Positions 1 through 5,108 of a stretch of 5,206 nucleotides of DNA are shown in pieces. This DNA comes from Candidatus Limivicinus faecipullorum (GTDB lineage Bacteria; Bacillota; Clostridia; Oscillospirales; Oscillospiraceae). The stretch lies in the NCBI GenBank assembly GCA_018711755.1, contig DVHY01000104.1:1-5206 (forward strand), read 5' to 3'. The notes under the pieces were generated by a model that saw only the letters and a program-made list of their open reading frames with translations, was not told where the DNA came from and searched no databases. Within the stretch, counting starts at the first letter, position 1, and each line of letters begins with the position of its first letter. The translations under genes and the position numbers were made by a program.

Positions 1-678
1 TTCCCTCTGTGGAACTCCCTGCGTATTGCCGGGATAAGTACGGTGATAATTTTTTTTGCCGGCATCTTCTCCGCCTACTATATTGCCAAAGCTCCCAGAG
101 CTCTGAAAGGTGTGCTGGACGTGGTACTCACCCTGCCTCTGGTGCTGCCTCCAACGGTGGTGGGCTATCTGTTGCTGCGCCTGCTGGGGCCCAAGCGGCT
201 GATAGGGGCCTGGTTCCTCTCTGCCTTTGGGCTGAAGCTCACCATGACTTGGTGGTCGGCCATCTTCGCCACCACCGTTGTCATCTTCCCCCTGATGTAC
301 CGCACGGCCCGGGGCGCCTTCGAGGCCTTTGACGAGACTCTGGCCTACTCGGCCCAGTCCATCGGCCTTTCAAACACCTACATATTCTGGCGCATACGCA
401 TGCCCTACTGCAGGCAGGGCATCCTGGCGGGCACGGTGCTGTCCTTCGCTCGGGCCCTGGGGGAATACGGGGCCACCAGCATGATAGCCGGCTACACCCC
501 CGGCCGCACCGCCACCATCTCCACCACTGTCTACCAGCTATGGCGCACCAACGACGACGCCGGTGCCTTCCGCTGGGTGCTGGTGAACCTGGCCATCTCC
601 TTTGTGGTACTGCTGGCGGTGAACATGCTGGAGAAGCGGCAGCGGCAGCCTGGACTGCCGAGAAAGGCCGGTACCTGA
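1..678 (+). CDS. modB: Molybdate ABC transporter permease ModB (5' end cut by window)
   Basis: This is the inner-membrane permease of the ModABC molybdate importer. It forms the channel through which molybdate delivered by ModA enters, driven by ModC. The reading frame is open from the first base, so the true start lies upstream; 225 residues are visible, close to full length for the family. In visible-residue numbering, hydrophobic segments lie near 7-29, 39-65, 84-105, 140-160 and 188-212. The LTLPLVLPPTVVGY stretch is typical of ModB. The cytoplasmic EAA-type coupling loop lies at about 114-135 with its conserved Gly at 122, followed by ALGEYGAT (152-159), another ModB hallmark. The last residues are basic, as expected for a cytoplasmic tail. 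Its TGA stop is one base before the modC ATG, so the two are surely co-transcribed and probably translationally coupled. A sulfate/tungstate permease is the main alternative; the ModC neighbour and the molybdopterin-binding gene favour molybdate. Confidence 0.93.
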   Translation, partial: FPLWNSLRIAGISTVIIFFAGIFSAYYIAKAPRALKGVLDVVLTLPLVLPPTVVGYLLLRLLGPKRLIGAWFLSAFGLKLTMTWWSAIFATTVVIFPLMYRTARGAFEAFDETLAYSAQSIGLSNTYIFWRIRMPYCRQGILAGTVLSFARALGEYGATSMIAGYTPGRTATISTTVYQLWRTNDDAGAFRWVLVNLAISFVVLLAVNMLEKRQRQPGLPRKAGT

Positions 679-679
679 A

Positions 680-1717
680 ATGAGCATTTATGCGGATATA
701 GAAAAGACCCTGGGAGACTTCCATCTGGATGTTAAGCTGGAAGCCGGAAATGAGGTGCTCTCCCTGCTGGGGGCCTCCGGCTGCGGCAAGAGCATGACCC
801 TTAAATGCATCGCCGGAATAGTCAGGCCGGATCGGGGCCATATCGAAGTGGACGGCCGGGTGCTCTTCGACTCGGACAAGCACATCGATTTGAGTCCCCA
901 GCAGCGGCGCACCGGTCTAATGTTTCAAAATTACGCCCTGTTCCCCAATATGACCGTGCTGCAGAACCTCAGAGCCGGCGCCCGGCGGGAGAGGGACGAC
1001 AAGGCCAGGGAACGCAGGATAACGGATATAATGGACAGCTTCGGACTTAGGGAGCTGGCCGCCCATTACCCCCGGCAGCTCTCCGGCGGTCAGCAGCAGC
1101 GTACCGCTCTGGCAAGGCTCCTGCTCTCCGGGCCGGACATCCTGCTGCTGGACGAGCCCTTCTCCGCCCTGGACAGCCATCTGCGCTTCCGTCTGGAGCG
1201 GGAACTGGCGGAGGTCATCCGGGACTTCGGCAAAACCGTCATCCTGGTCTCCCACGACCGGGACGAGGTCTTCCGCCTCTCGGACAGGATAGCCGTCATG
1301 AACGAGGGCGGCATAGAGACCTTCGGGGAGAAGAAGGCCGTCTTTGCCCGACCCGCCACCCGTTCCGCCGCAATACTCACCGGCTGCAAAAACATCTCCC
1401 CGATTCAAAAGCTGGGGCAGCGCCGCCTCCTGGCCCTGGACTGGGGCATGGAGCTGGAGACCCGGGAGGATATAGGGGATGCCCGCTACCTGGGCATTCG
1501 TATGCACGACCTATGTTTCGGCCCCGGGGAGAATGCCTTCCTCTGCCGCCTGGTATCCGAGACGGAGAACCCCTTTTCCTATACCCTCATGTTCAGTCCC
1601 CTTCAGGGCGGCGGCGTACCCGTGGGGCTGGAAACGGACAAAAGCGTCTGGGAAAGTCTGCGCTGTGGGGAGACTTATATCCGGCTGCCGGCAGAAAAAT
1701 GCATACTTCTGAAATAG
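680..1717 (+). CDS. modC: Molybdate ABC transporter ATP-binding protein ModC
   Basis: This is the cytoplasmic ATPase subunit that powers molybdate import with ModB. The 345-residue length fits the family (E. coli ModC is about 350). All ABC motifs are present in order: Walker A GASGCGKS (31-38), Q-loop Gln83 in MFQNYALFPN, signature LSGGQ (134-138), Walker B ILLLDEP (154-160), D-loop SALD (162-165) and H-loop His192. Residues from about 228 onward form the C-terminal regulatory part, beginning ILTGCKNISP, a phrase common in clostridial ModC proteins. I do not see a clear canonical Mop repeat there. The ATG lies one base after the modB stop, with only a weak purine-rich stretch (660-667) upstream, so translation probably depends on ribosomes finishing modB. 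Molybdate rather than another oxyanion is inferred from neighbours as well as from sequence. Confidence 0.93.
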   Translation: MSIYADIEKTLGDFHLDVKLEAGNEVLSLLGASGCGKSMTLKCIAGIVRPDRGHIEVDGRVLFDSDKHIDLSPQQRRTGLMFQNYALFPNMTVLQNLRAGARRERDDKARERRITDIMDSFGLRELAAHYPRQLSGGQQQRTALARLLLSGPDILLLDEPFSALDSHLRFRLERELAEVIRDFGKTVILVSHDRDEVFRLSDRIAVMNEGGIETFGEKKAVFARPATRSAAILTGCKNISPIQKLGQRRLLALDWGMELETREDIGDARYLGIRMHDLCFGPGENAFLCRLVSETENPFSYTLMFSPLQGGGVPVGLETDKSVWESLRCGETYIRLPAEKCILLK

Positions 1718-1731
1718 CGATCTATATATCG
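1718..1731 (+). repeat. Short imperfect palindrome between modC and the next gene
   Basis: The 14 bases CGATCTATATATCG form an inverted repeat with one mismatched pair. They begin directly after the modC stop codon and run into the ribosome binding site of the next gene (GAGAGGA, 1731-1737). The AT-rich core flanked by CGAT/ATCG loosely recalls the E. coli ModE operator as I remember it, but the resemblance is partial and the position inside an operon is atypical. It may be a chance palindrome. Confidence 0.35.
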
Positions 1732-1747
1732 AGAGGACTTGATAGGG

Positions 1748-2764
1748 ATGAAAAAAATAAATGTGGAAAATGCGGTCGGCCTGGAGCTCTGCCACGACAT
1801 CACCGCCATGCGGGACGGCTTCAAGGGCGCCGCCTTCAAGCGGGGCCATATTATAAAGGAAGAGGATATCCCCAAGCTGCTGGACCTGGGCAAGCGCACG
1901 GTCTTTGTCTGGGAGGAAAACGCCGGGGAGATACATGAGGAGGACTGTGCTTTGCGCATGGCCGCCATGGCCCCGGTGGAGGGCGCCCACTACAGCGGCC
2001 CCTCCGAGGGCAAGGTGCTGCTCTTTGCCGACAGGAGGGGCATGTTCCGGGTGAACACCCGGCTGCTGGAGGAGATAAACTCCATCGGCGACATCACCAT
2101 CTCCACCCTGCCCGACCACTTCCCCGTGGAGGAGGGGGCCCGCCTGGCCTCCATGCGCATAGTGCCCCTGGTGACTCAGGAGGAGCAGATAATAAAGGCG
2201 GAAAAGCTCTGCGCCGGGGAAAAGCTCCTGGACCTGCGGCCCTACAAGCCCAGGAAGCTGGGAGTGATAATCACCGGCTCCGAGGTGTACAGCGGCCGCA
2301 TCAAGGACAAGTTCGAGCCGGTGGTGCGCGCCAAAATGGCCAAATACCCGGCGGAGATACTGGGCGTCAGCATCTGCGACGACGAGCTGGATATGATAGA
2401 GGGCGCCGCCAGGAAATATCTGGACATGGGCGCGGATTTCCTCATCTTCACCGGCGGCATGTCCGTGGACCCGGACGACCTGACCCCCAGCGCCATTCGC
2501 CGCCTGGGTGCGGAGATAATAAGCCATGGCCTGCCCGCCCAGCCCGGCAACATGACCCTGGTGGCCTACCTGGGAGATATCCCTATCCTGGGCGTGCCCG
2601 GCGCCGCCATCAGCCTGCCCACCACCATGTTCGACGTGCTGCTGCCCCAGATATTCGCCGGGGACAGATTTACAAAGCAGGACCTTATACATATGGGCGA
2701 CGGCGGCCTGTGCCAGATGTGCAAAAGCTGCCACTTCCCCAACTGCACTTTCGGCCGCTACTGA
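1748..2764 (+). CDS. MoCF/MoeA-like molybdopterin-binding protein with cysteine-rich C-terminus
   Basis: This 338-residue protein is predicted to be cytoplasmic, with a MoCF_biosynth (MogA/MoeA-type) molybdopterin-binding domain over about residues 170-305. That fold binds molybdopterin or adenylated molybdopterin during cofactor assembly or sensing. Family marks are GVIITGSE (172-179), TGGMSVDPDD (235-244), PGN (266-268) and GVPGAAIS (282-289). The first ~165 residues do not look like the full MoeA N-terminal domains, so this is a MoeA relative rather than MoeA itself. The tail carries Cys322, Cys325, Cys328 and Cys333 (CxxCxxCx4C), plausibly a metal or Fe-S site. I chose ATG 1748 because GAGAGGA (1731-1737) sits 10 bases upstream; the in-frame TTG at 1739 is too close to that site. 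It follows modC by 30 bases and is the last gene before the terminator, so it is probably expressed with molybdate uptake. The exact biochemical step is unknown to me. Confidence 0.85.
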   Translation: MKKINVENAVGLELCHDITAMRDGFKGAAFKRGHIIKEEDIPKLLDLGKRTVFVWEENAGEIHEEDCALRMAAMAPVEGAHYSGPSEGKVLLFADRRGMFRVNTRLLEEINSIGDITISTLPDHFPVEEGARLASMRIVPLVTQEEQIIKAEKLCAGEKLLDLRPYKPRKLGVIITGSEVYSGRIKDKFEPVVRAKMAKYPAEILGVSICDDELDMIEGAARKYLDMGADFLIFTGGMSVDPDDLTPSAIRRLGAEIISHGLPAQPGNMTLVAYLGDIPILGVPGAAISLPTTMFDVLLPQIFAGDRFTKQDLIHMGDGGLCQMCKSCHFPNCTFGRY

Positions 2765-2793
2765 ACCGTAACGCCAAGTGAATATGCTGCCAG

Positions 2794-2836
2794 CCCCCCG
2801 ACGGAGCTTTCAGGCTCCGCCCGGGGGAAATTTTTT
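2794..2836 (+). terminator. Intrinsic terminator of the mod unit
   Basis: A GC-rich hairpin has an inner stem of six perfect pairs (CGGAGC 2802-2807 with GCTCCG 2814-2819) and a six-base loop. The stem extends through two mismatches to an outer run of C (2794-2798) paired with G (2823-2827). After three A's comes a run of six T's (2831-2836). It lies 29 bases past the stop of the molybdopterin-binding gene, so it should end the modB-modC transcript and insulate the regulator downstream. Confidence 0.88.
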
Positions 2837-2965
2837 CGCCCTCCCAGGGTAAAATACCGCAATTTCAAGGGCTTACGGCATAATCCACAAAAGTATTGAT
2901 AGTTTTTTGTCAACACTCACACTTGAAAAGAAGGTCTTAATATGATACTTTTTGAACAGAGGGAT
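2837..2965. other. AT-rich intergenic stretch, no gene seen
   Basis: Together with the flanking sites, this fills the gap of about 300 bases between the two transcription units. I see no credible coding frame, tRNA or known riboswitch fold. It becomes AT-rich from about 2880. There is a short inverted pair, TTGA (2896-2899) and TCAA (2910-2913), around a T-run, too small to call. One weak promoter candidate falls here and is listed separately. Confidence 0.5.
2923..2951 (+). promoter_or_regulatory. Weak alternative promoter candidate upstream of the regulator
   Basis: TTGAAA at 2923-2928 could serve as a -35 box. Downstream, GATACT (2944-2949, 15-base spacer) or TACTTT (2946-2951, 17-base spacer, preceded by TGA) could be the -10. 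No combination is a good match, and the best -10-like hexamer, TATGAT at 2941-2946, is only 12 bases from the -35. If real, transcription would start near the inverted repeat at 2966-2989. Confidence 0.25.
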
Positions 2966-2989
2966 ATAAGGTATTACCTATTACCTTAT
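2966..2989 (+). promoter_or_regulatory. Candidate operator: inverted repeat upstream of the GntR gene
   Basis: ATAAGGTA (2966-2973) and TACCTTAT (2982-2989) are perfect inverted copies separated by eight bases. The left part also contains the odd palindrome AGGTATTACCT (2969-2979), whose core GGTnnnACC recalls operators described for several GntR-superfamily regulators. It also holds a tandem TATTACC pair (2972-2985). It lies directly upstream of an extended -10 box (2991-2999), where a bound repressor would cover the -35 region. Binding by the regulator encoded just downstream is inferred from position and symmetry. Confidence 0.5.
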
Positions 2990-2990
2990 G

Positions 2991-2999
2991 TGCCATAAT
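2991..2999 (+). promoter_or_regulatory. Candidate extended -10 promoter for the regulator/ygeX unit
   Basis: TGCCATAAT reads as a TGn extension plus CATAAT, which matches the -10 consensus in five of six bases. There is no good -35 at 17 bases, which extended -10 promoters can tolerate. Transcription would start near 3006, giving a leader of roughly 57 bases before the ATG at 3063. It abuts the candidate operator at 2966-2989, consistent with repression by occlusion. Confidence 0.4.
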
Positions 3000-3013
3000 A
3001 ATGCCTTTTCCGA

Positions 3014-3027
3014 CAGGCTCCTGCCTG
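3014..3027 (+). repeat. Small hairpin in the leader of the regulator mRNA
   Basis: CAGGC (3014-3018) and GCCTG (3023-3027) pair perfectly around a four-base loop. No T-run follows, so it is not a terminator. If transcription starts near 3006 it would sit close to the 5' end of the mRNA, where it could stabilise the transcript. A chance hairpin is also possible. Confidence 0.35.
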
Positions 3028-3036
3028 GCCGCAGCA

Positions 3037-3047
3037 AAGGGAGTGAT
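3037..3047 (+). promoter_or_regulatory. Near-consensus Shine-Dalgarno that complicates the regulator start
   Basis: AAGGGAGTGAT matches the extended Shine-Dalgarno AAGGAGGTGAT at nine of eleven bases. It is 19 bases from its GGAG core to the ATG at 3063, which is too far. At the ideal distance (7 bases) it points to an in-frame ATC codon at 3051. Either a rare AUC start is used, or the site is fortuitous and the ATG at 3063 has almost no ribosome binding site. Confidence 0.4.
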
Positions 3048-3062
3048 AGTATCAGCAGAGCC

Positions 3063-3797
3063 ATGATAAGCCACGTTGACCTAAAAACTCAGGCTAAAGC
3101 AAAGATTAGGGATTATATCATGTCCTTGGATCTCAGCGAAAGCAACAAGCTGCCCAGAGAGGAGCTTTTTTGCCGCATGATCGGGGTAAGCCGAGTCACT
3201 CTCCGTAGTGCCCTCAGCGAGCTGGAAATTGAGGGGCTTGTACACCGAATCCACGGCAAGGGCACCTTTGTGAATATGACCCGGGTGAACATGCGCCTGA
3301 GCTTTAACCCGGTGGGCCGCTTCTCCGACCTGATAGCCGAAGCCGGTTTCAAGCCCAGGGTGCAGACCCTGGCTGTTGAAGTGGTGGCGGCAGACGCACA
3401 GCTGGCCCAGGCTCTGGGTATAGAGGAAGGCGATGAGCTGGTCCGGGACAAAAAGCTCTTTTATGCCGACGAGGAGATATGCGCCTACTGCGAGGACTGT
3501 TTCCAGCTGAGCCTCATAGGCGGCAGGAACCCTCAGGAGCTGAGGGAGGCTTACCCTTCAGTGTTCCATTATCTCCACGAAGTCACGGGCCGGAAAGTCA
3601 GCTGGGACAAGGTGGAGCTGCACTGCGTGTCCTCGTCGTCCAAAAAGGAGCTTGAGGTTTTTGGCCACCGGCCCCTGCTCCAGCTCCACGGTGTAAACTA
3701 TGACCAGCAGGACAGGCCCTTGATACTGATAGATGAATATGTGGACTCCCAGATTTTGAATTTCTGCCAGATACGCCAGAGGATAATCAACTACTGA
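3063..3797 (+). CDS. GntR-family transcriptional regulator with UTRA effector domain (HutC type)
   Basis: This is a 244-residue cytoplasmic DNA-binding protein. The N-terminal winged helix-turn-helix spans about 8-72, with the GntR pattern KLPREELFCRMIGVSRVTLR followed by LEIEGLVHRIHGKGTFV. A linker leads into the UTRA ligand-binding domain (about 80-238), which usually binds a small metabolite that changes DNA affinity. Unusually, this domain carries Cys140, Cys143 and Cys146 as CxxCxxC. I take ATG 3063 as start because the domain begins right after it and the length is normal for the family. ATC 3051 has the better-placed Shine-Dalgarno, and ATG 2988 lies inside the candidate operator with none. 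It precedes ygeX by 76 bases on the same strand, so it probably controls the diaminopropionate lyase cluster and itself through the inverted repeat at 2966-2989. The effector is unknown; an intermediate of the linked pathway is a reasonable guess. Confidence 0.88.
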   Translation: MISHVDLKTQAKAKIRDYIMSLDLSESNKLPREELFCRMIGVSRVTLRSALSELEIEGLVHRIHGKGTFVNMTRVNMRLSFNPVGRFSDLIAEAGFKPRVQTLAVEVVAADAQLAQALGIEEGDELVRDKKLFYADEEICAYCEDCFQLSLIGGRNPQELREAYPSVFHYLHEVTGRKVSWDKVELHCVSSSSKKELEVFGHRPLLQLHGVNYDQQDRPLILIDEYVDSQILNFCQIRQRIINY

Positions 3798-3832
3798 GCC
3801 TGAGGTCAAAACTGCAATCTCAATAAAATATT

Positions 3833-3841
3833 TGTTATAAG
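3833..3841 (+). promoter_or_regulatory. Possible extended -10 promoter ahead of ygeX
   Basis: TGTTATAAG contains a TGn extension and TATAAG, a fair -10, in the AT-rich gap between the regulator and ygeX. TAGAAT at 3842-3847 is an overlapping alternative. No convincing -35 is present 17 bases upstream (TGCAAT at best). It would let ygeX be expressed more strongly than, or apart from, the regulator gene. Confidence 0.33.
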
Positions 3842-3859
3842 TAGAATGAACAGCACCTT

Positions 3860-3866
3860 AAGGAGG
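3860..3866 (+). promoter_or_regulatory. Strong Shine-Dalgarno of ygeX, partly inside a palindrome
   Basis: AAGGAGG is a consensus ribosome binding site, 7 bases before the ATG at 3874, and it fixes that start. Its first bases are shared with the 8-base palindrome CCTTAAGG (3856-3863), which includes ACCTTA as in one arm of the candidate operator at 2966-2989. Confidence 0.85.
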
Positions 3867-3873
3867 ATGTTTC

Positions 3874-5085
3874 ATGAAAAAGATCCGGTGGGCAAAGAAC
3901 AGCATGCCAAAAACCGCAGACAAGCAGCTGGCCGTCATGAGCCTGGAAAATGTGGGCAAGGCCAGAAAATTCCATGAGAGTTTTCCCCAGTACAGCGTGA
4001 CCCCTCTGGCCCAGCTCAAGGGCATGGCGGAGTACCTTGGCCTGGGCAGCCTCTTCGTCAAGGATGAGAGCTACCGCTTCGGTCTCAACGCTTTCAAGGT
4101 CCTGGGCGGCTCCTTTGCCATGGCCCGCTACATAGCCGGTCAACTGGGCAAGGACGTATCCGAAGTGGATTACAACTACCTCACCGGCGACAAGCTGAAA
4201 GAGGAGTTCGGACAGGCCACCTTCTTCACCGCCACCGACGGCAATCACGGCCGGGGCGTGGCCTGGGCCGCAAACCGCCTGGGTCAGAAGGCGGTAGTGC
4301 TGATGCCCAAGGGCTCCGTCCAGTCCCGCTTCAACAACATTGCAAAAGAGGGAGCCCAGGTCAGCATAGAAGAAGTCAACTACGACGAGTGTGTCCGCCG
4401 GGCCAACGCCATGGCGGAAAAGACCGAGCATGGCGTCATGGTCCAGGACACCGCCTGGGAAGGCTATGAGGACATCCCCGCCTGGATAATGCAGGGTTAC
4501 GGCACCATGGCCAGCGAGGCCGCCCAGCAGTTGAAAGAGGCCGGGGTAGACAGGCCCACCCACATCTTCATCCAGGCCGGCGTGGGAAGCCTGGCCGGCG
4601 CCGTCCAGGGCTACTTTGCGAACCTCTTCCACGACTGCGAACCCACCGTGGTGGTCATGGAGGCCCAGGCTGCCGACTGCCTGTATCAAGGGGCCAAGGC
4701 CGGTGACGGAGATATAAGGATAGTGGACGGAGATCTCAGCACCATTATGGCGGGCCTGGCCTGCGGCGAGCCCAACATCATCTCCTGGGACATTCTGAAG
4801 AACCACTCCGCTTTCTTCGTGTCCTGCCCCGACTGGGTCTCCGCCAAGGGCATGCGCATGCTGGGCGCTCCCGTGAAGGGCGATCCCCAGGTGGTCTCCG
4901 GCGAGTCCGGGGCCGTGGGCATGGGCCTTATAGCCACGCTGATGACCGAGCCGGAATATGCCGAACTCAAGCAGGCCATAGGGCTGGATGAAAACAGCCG
5001 TGTACTCATGTTCTCCACTGAGGGTGACACCGACCCCGAGAACTATCGGAAGATAGTCTGGGGCGGGGCCTATCAGGAAATATAA
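3874..5085 (+). CDS. ygeX: 2,3-Diaminopropionate ammonia-lyase (PLP-dependent)
   Basis: This cytoplasmic enzyme (EC 4.3.1.15) splits 2,3-diaminopropionate into pyruvate and two ammonia using pyridoxal phosphate. The 403 residues match the usual length (E. coli YgeX is about 398) and the whole protein follows that sequence. KDESYRFGLNAFKVLGG holds the PLP lysine at Lys75 (Lys77 in E. coli). TDGNHGRGVAW holds Asp122, matching the E. coli acid/base Asp120 proposed for the D-isomer. GVGSLAG (236-242) is the PLP-phosphate loop. MAGLACGEPN (292-301), SGESGAVG (342-349) and STEGDTD (381-387) are further family signatures. Cys269 and Cys297 appear to match a reported E. coli disulfide pair, from memory. 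A strong Shine-Dalgarno fixes the start. ygeY follows after 23 bases, the conserved ygeX-ygeY order. In this setting the substrate may be, or derive from, a ureido compound of purine breakdown rather than free diaminopropionate; that is inference. Confidence 0.95.
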   Translation: MKKIRWAKNSMPKTADKQLAVMSLENVGKARKFHESFPQYSVTPLAQLKGMAEYLGLGSLFVKDESYRFGLNAFKVLGGSFAMARYIAGQLGKDVSEVDYNYLTGDKLKEEFGQATFFTATDGNHGRGVAWAANRLGQKAVVLMPKGSVQSRFNNIAKEGAQVSIEEVNYDECVRRANAMAEKTEHGVMVQDTAWEGYEDIPAWIMQGYGTMASEAAQQLKEAGVDRPTHIFIQAGVGSLAGAVQGYFANLFHDCEPTVVVMEAQAADCLYQGAKAGDGDIRIVDGDLSTIMAGLACGEPNIISWDILKNHSAFFVSCPDWVSAKGMRMLGAPVKGDPQVVSGESGAVGMGLIATLMTEPEYAELKQAIGLDENSRVLMFSTEGDTDPENYRKIVWGGAYQEI

Positions 5086-5095
5086 ATTTTCTATT

Positions 5096-5105
5096 GGGGG
5101 TAATC
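5096..5105 (+). promoter_or_regulatory. Ribosome binding site of ygeY
   Basis: GGGGGTAATC matches the extended Shine-Dalgarno GGAGGTGATC at eight of ten bases. It ends three bases before the ATG at 5109, with the G-run 8 bases away. It supports that ATG as the ygeY start. Confidence 0.7.
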
Positions 5106-5108
5106 AAA

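Noticed and set aside
1739..1747. TTG 1739 as the start of the molybdopterin-binding protein
   Set aside because: The GAGAGGA site ends one base before it, too close for use; ATG 1748 has 10-base spacing.
1511..2734. 407-codon open frame on the minus strand opposite modC and the molybdopterin-binding gene
   Set aside because: Its product is low-complexity (Gly, His, Gln, Val rich) with no recognisable domain, and the + strand frames are clear family members. It is a shadow of GC-rich codon bias.
2762..2764. TGA of the molybdopterin-binding gene as a selenocysteine codon, given the selenium context
   Set aside because: The frame beyond runs into the terminator with no family-like sequence, and the protein ends naturally after the cysteine tail.
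2972..2985. Tandem TATTACC pair as a stand-alone repeat element
   Set aside because: Only two 7-base copies, fully contained in the inverted repeat and better explained as part of an operator.
2988..3062. ATG 2988 as the regulator start, adding 25 N-terminal residues
   Set aside because: It has no Shine-Dalgarno, lies within the inverted repeat and before the likely transcription start, and the extra residues precede the normal GntR domain start.
2765..3062. Riboswitch (molybdenum cofactor or purine type) in the intergenic region
   Set aside because: Apart from the terminator and a 5-pair hairpin I see no multi-stem conserved structure or core motif of these classes.
3835..4806. 323-codon open frame on the minus strand opposite ygeX
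   Set aside because: It mirrors the ygeX codons, has no domain pattern, and ygeX is unambiguous on the + strand.
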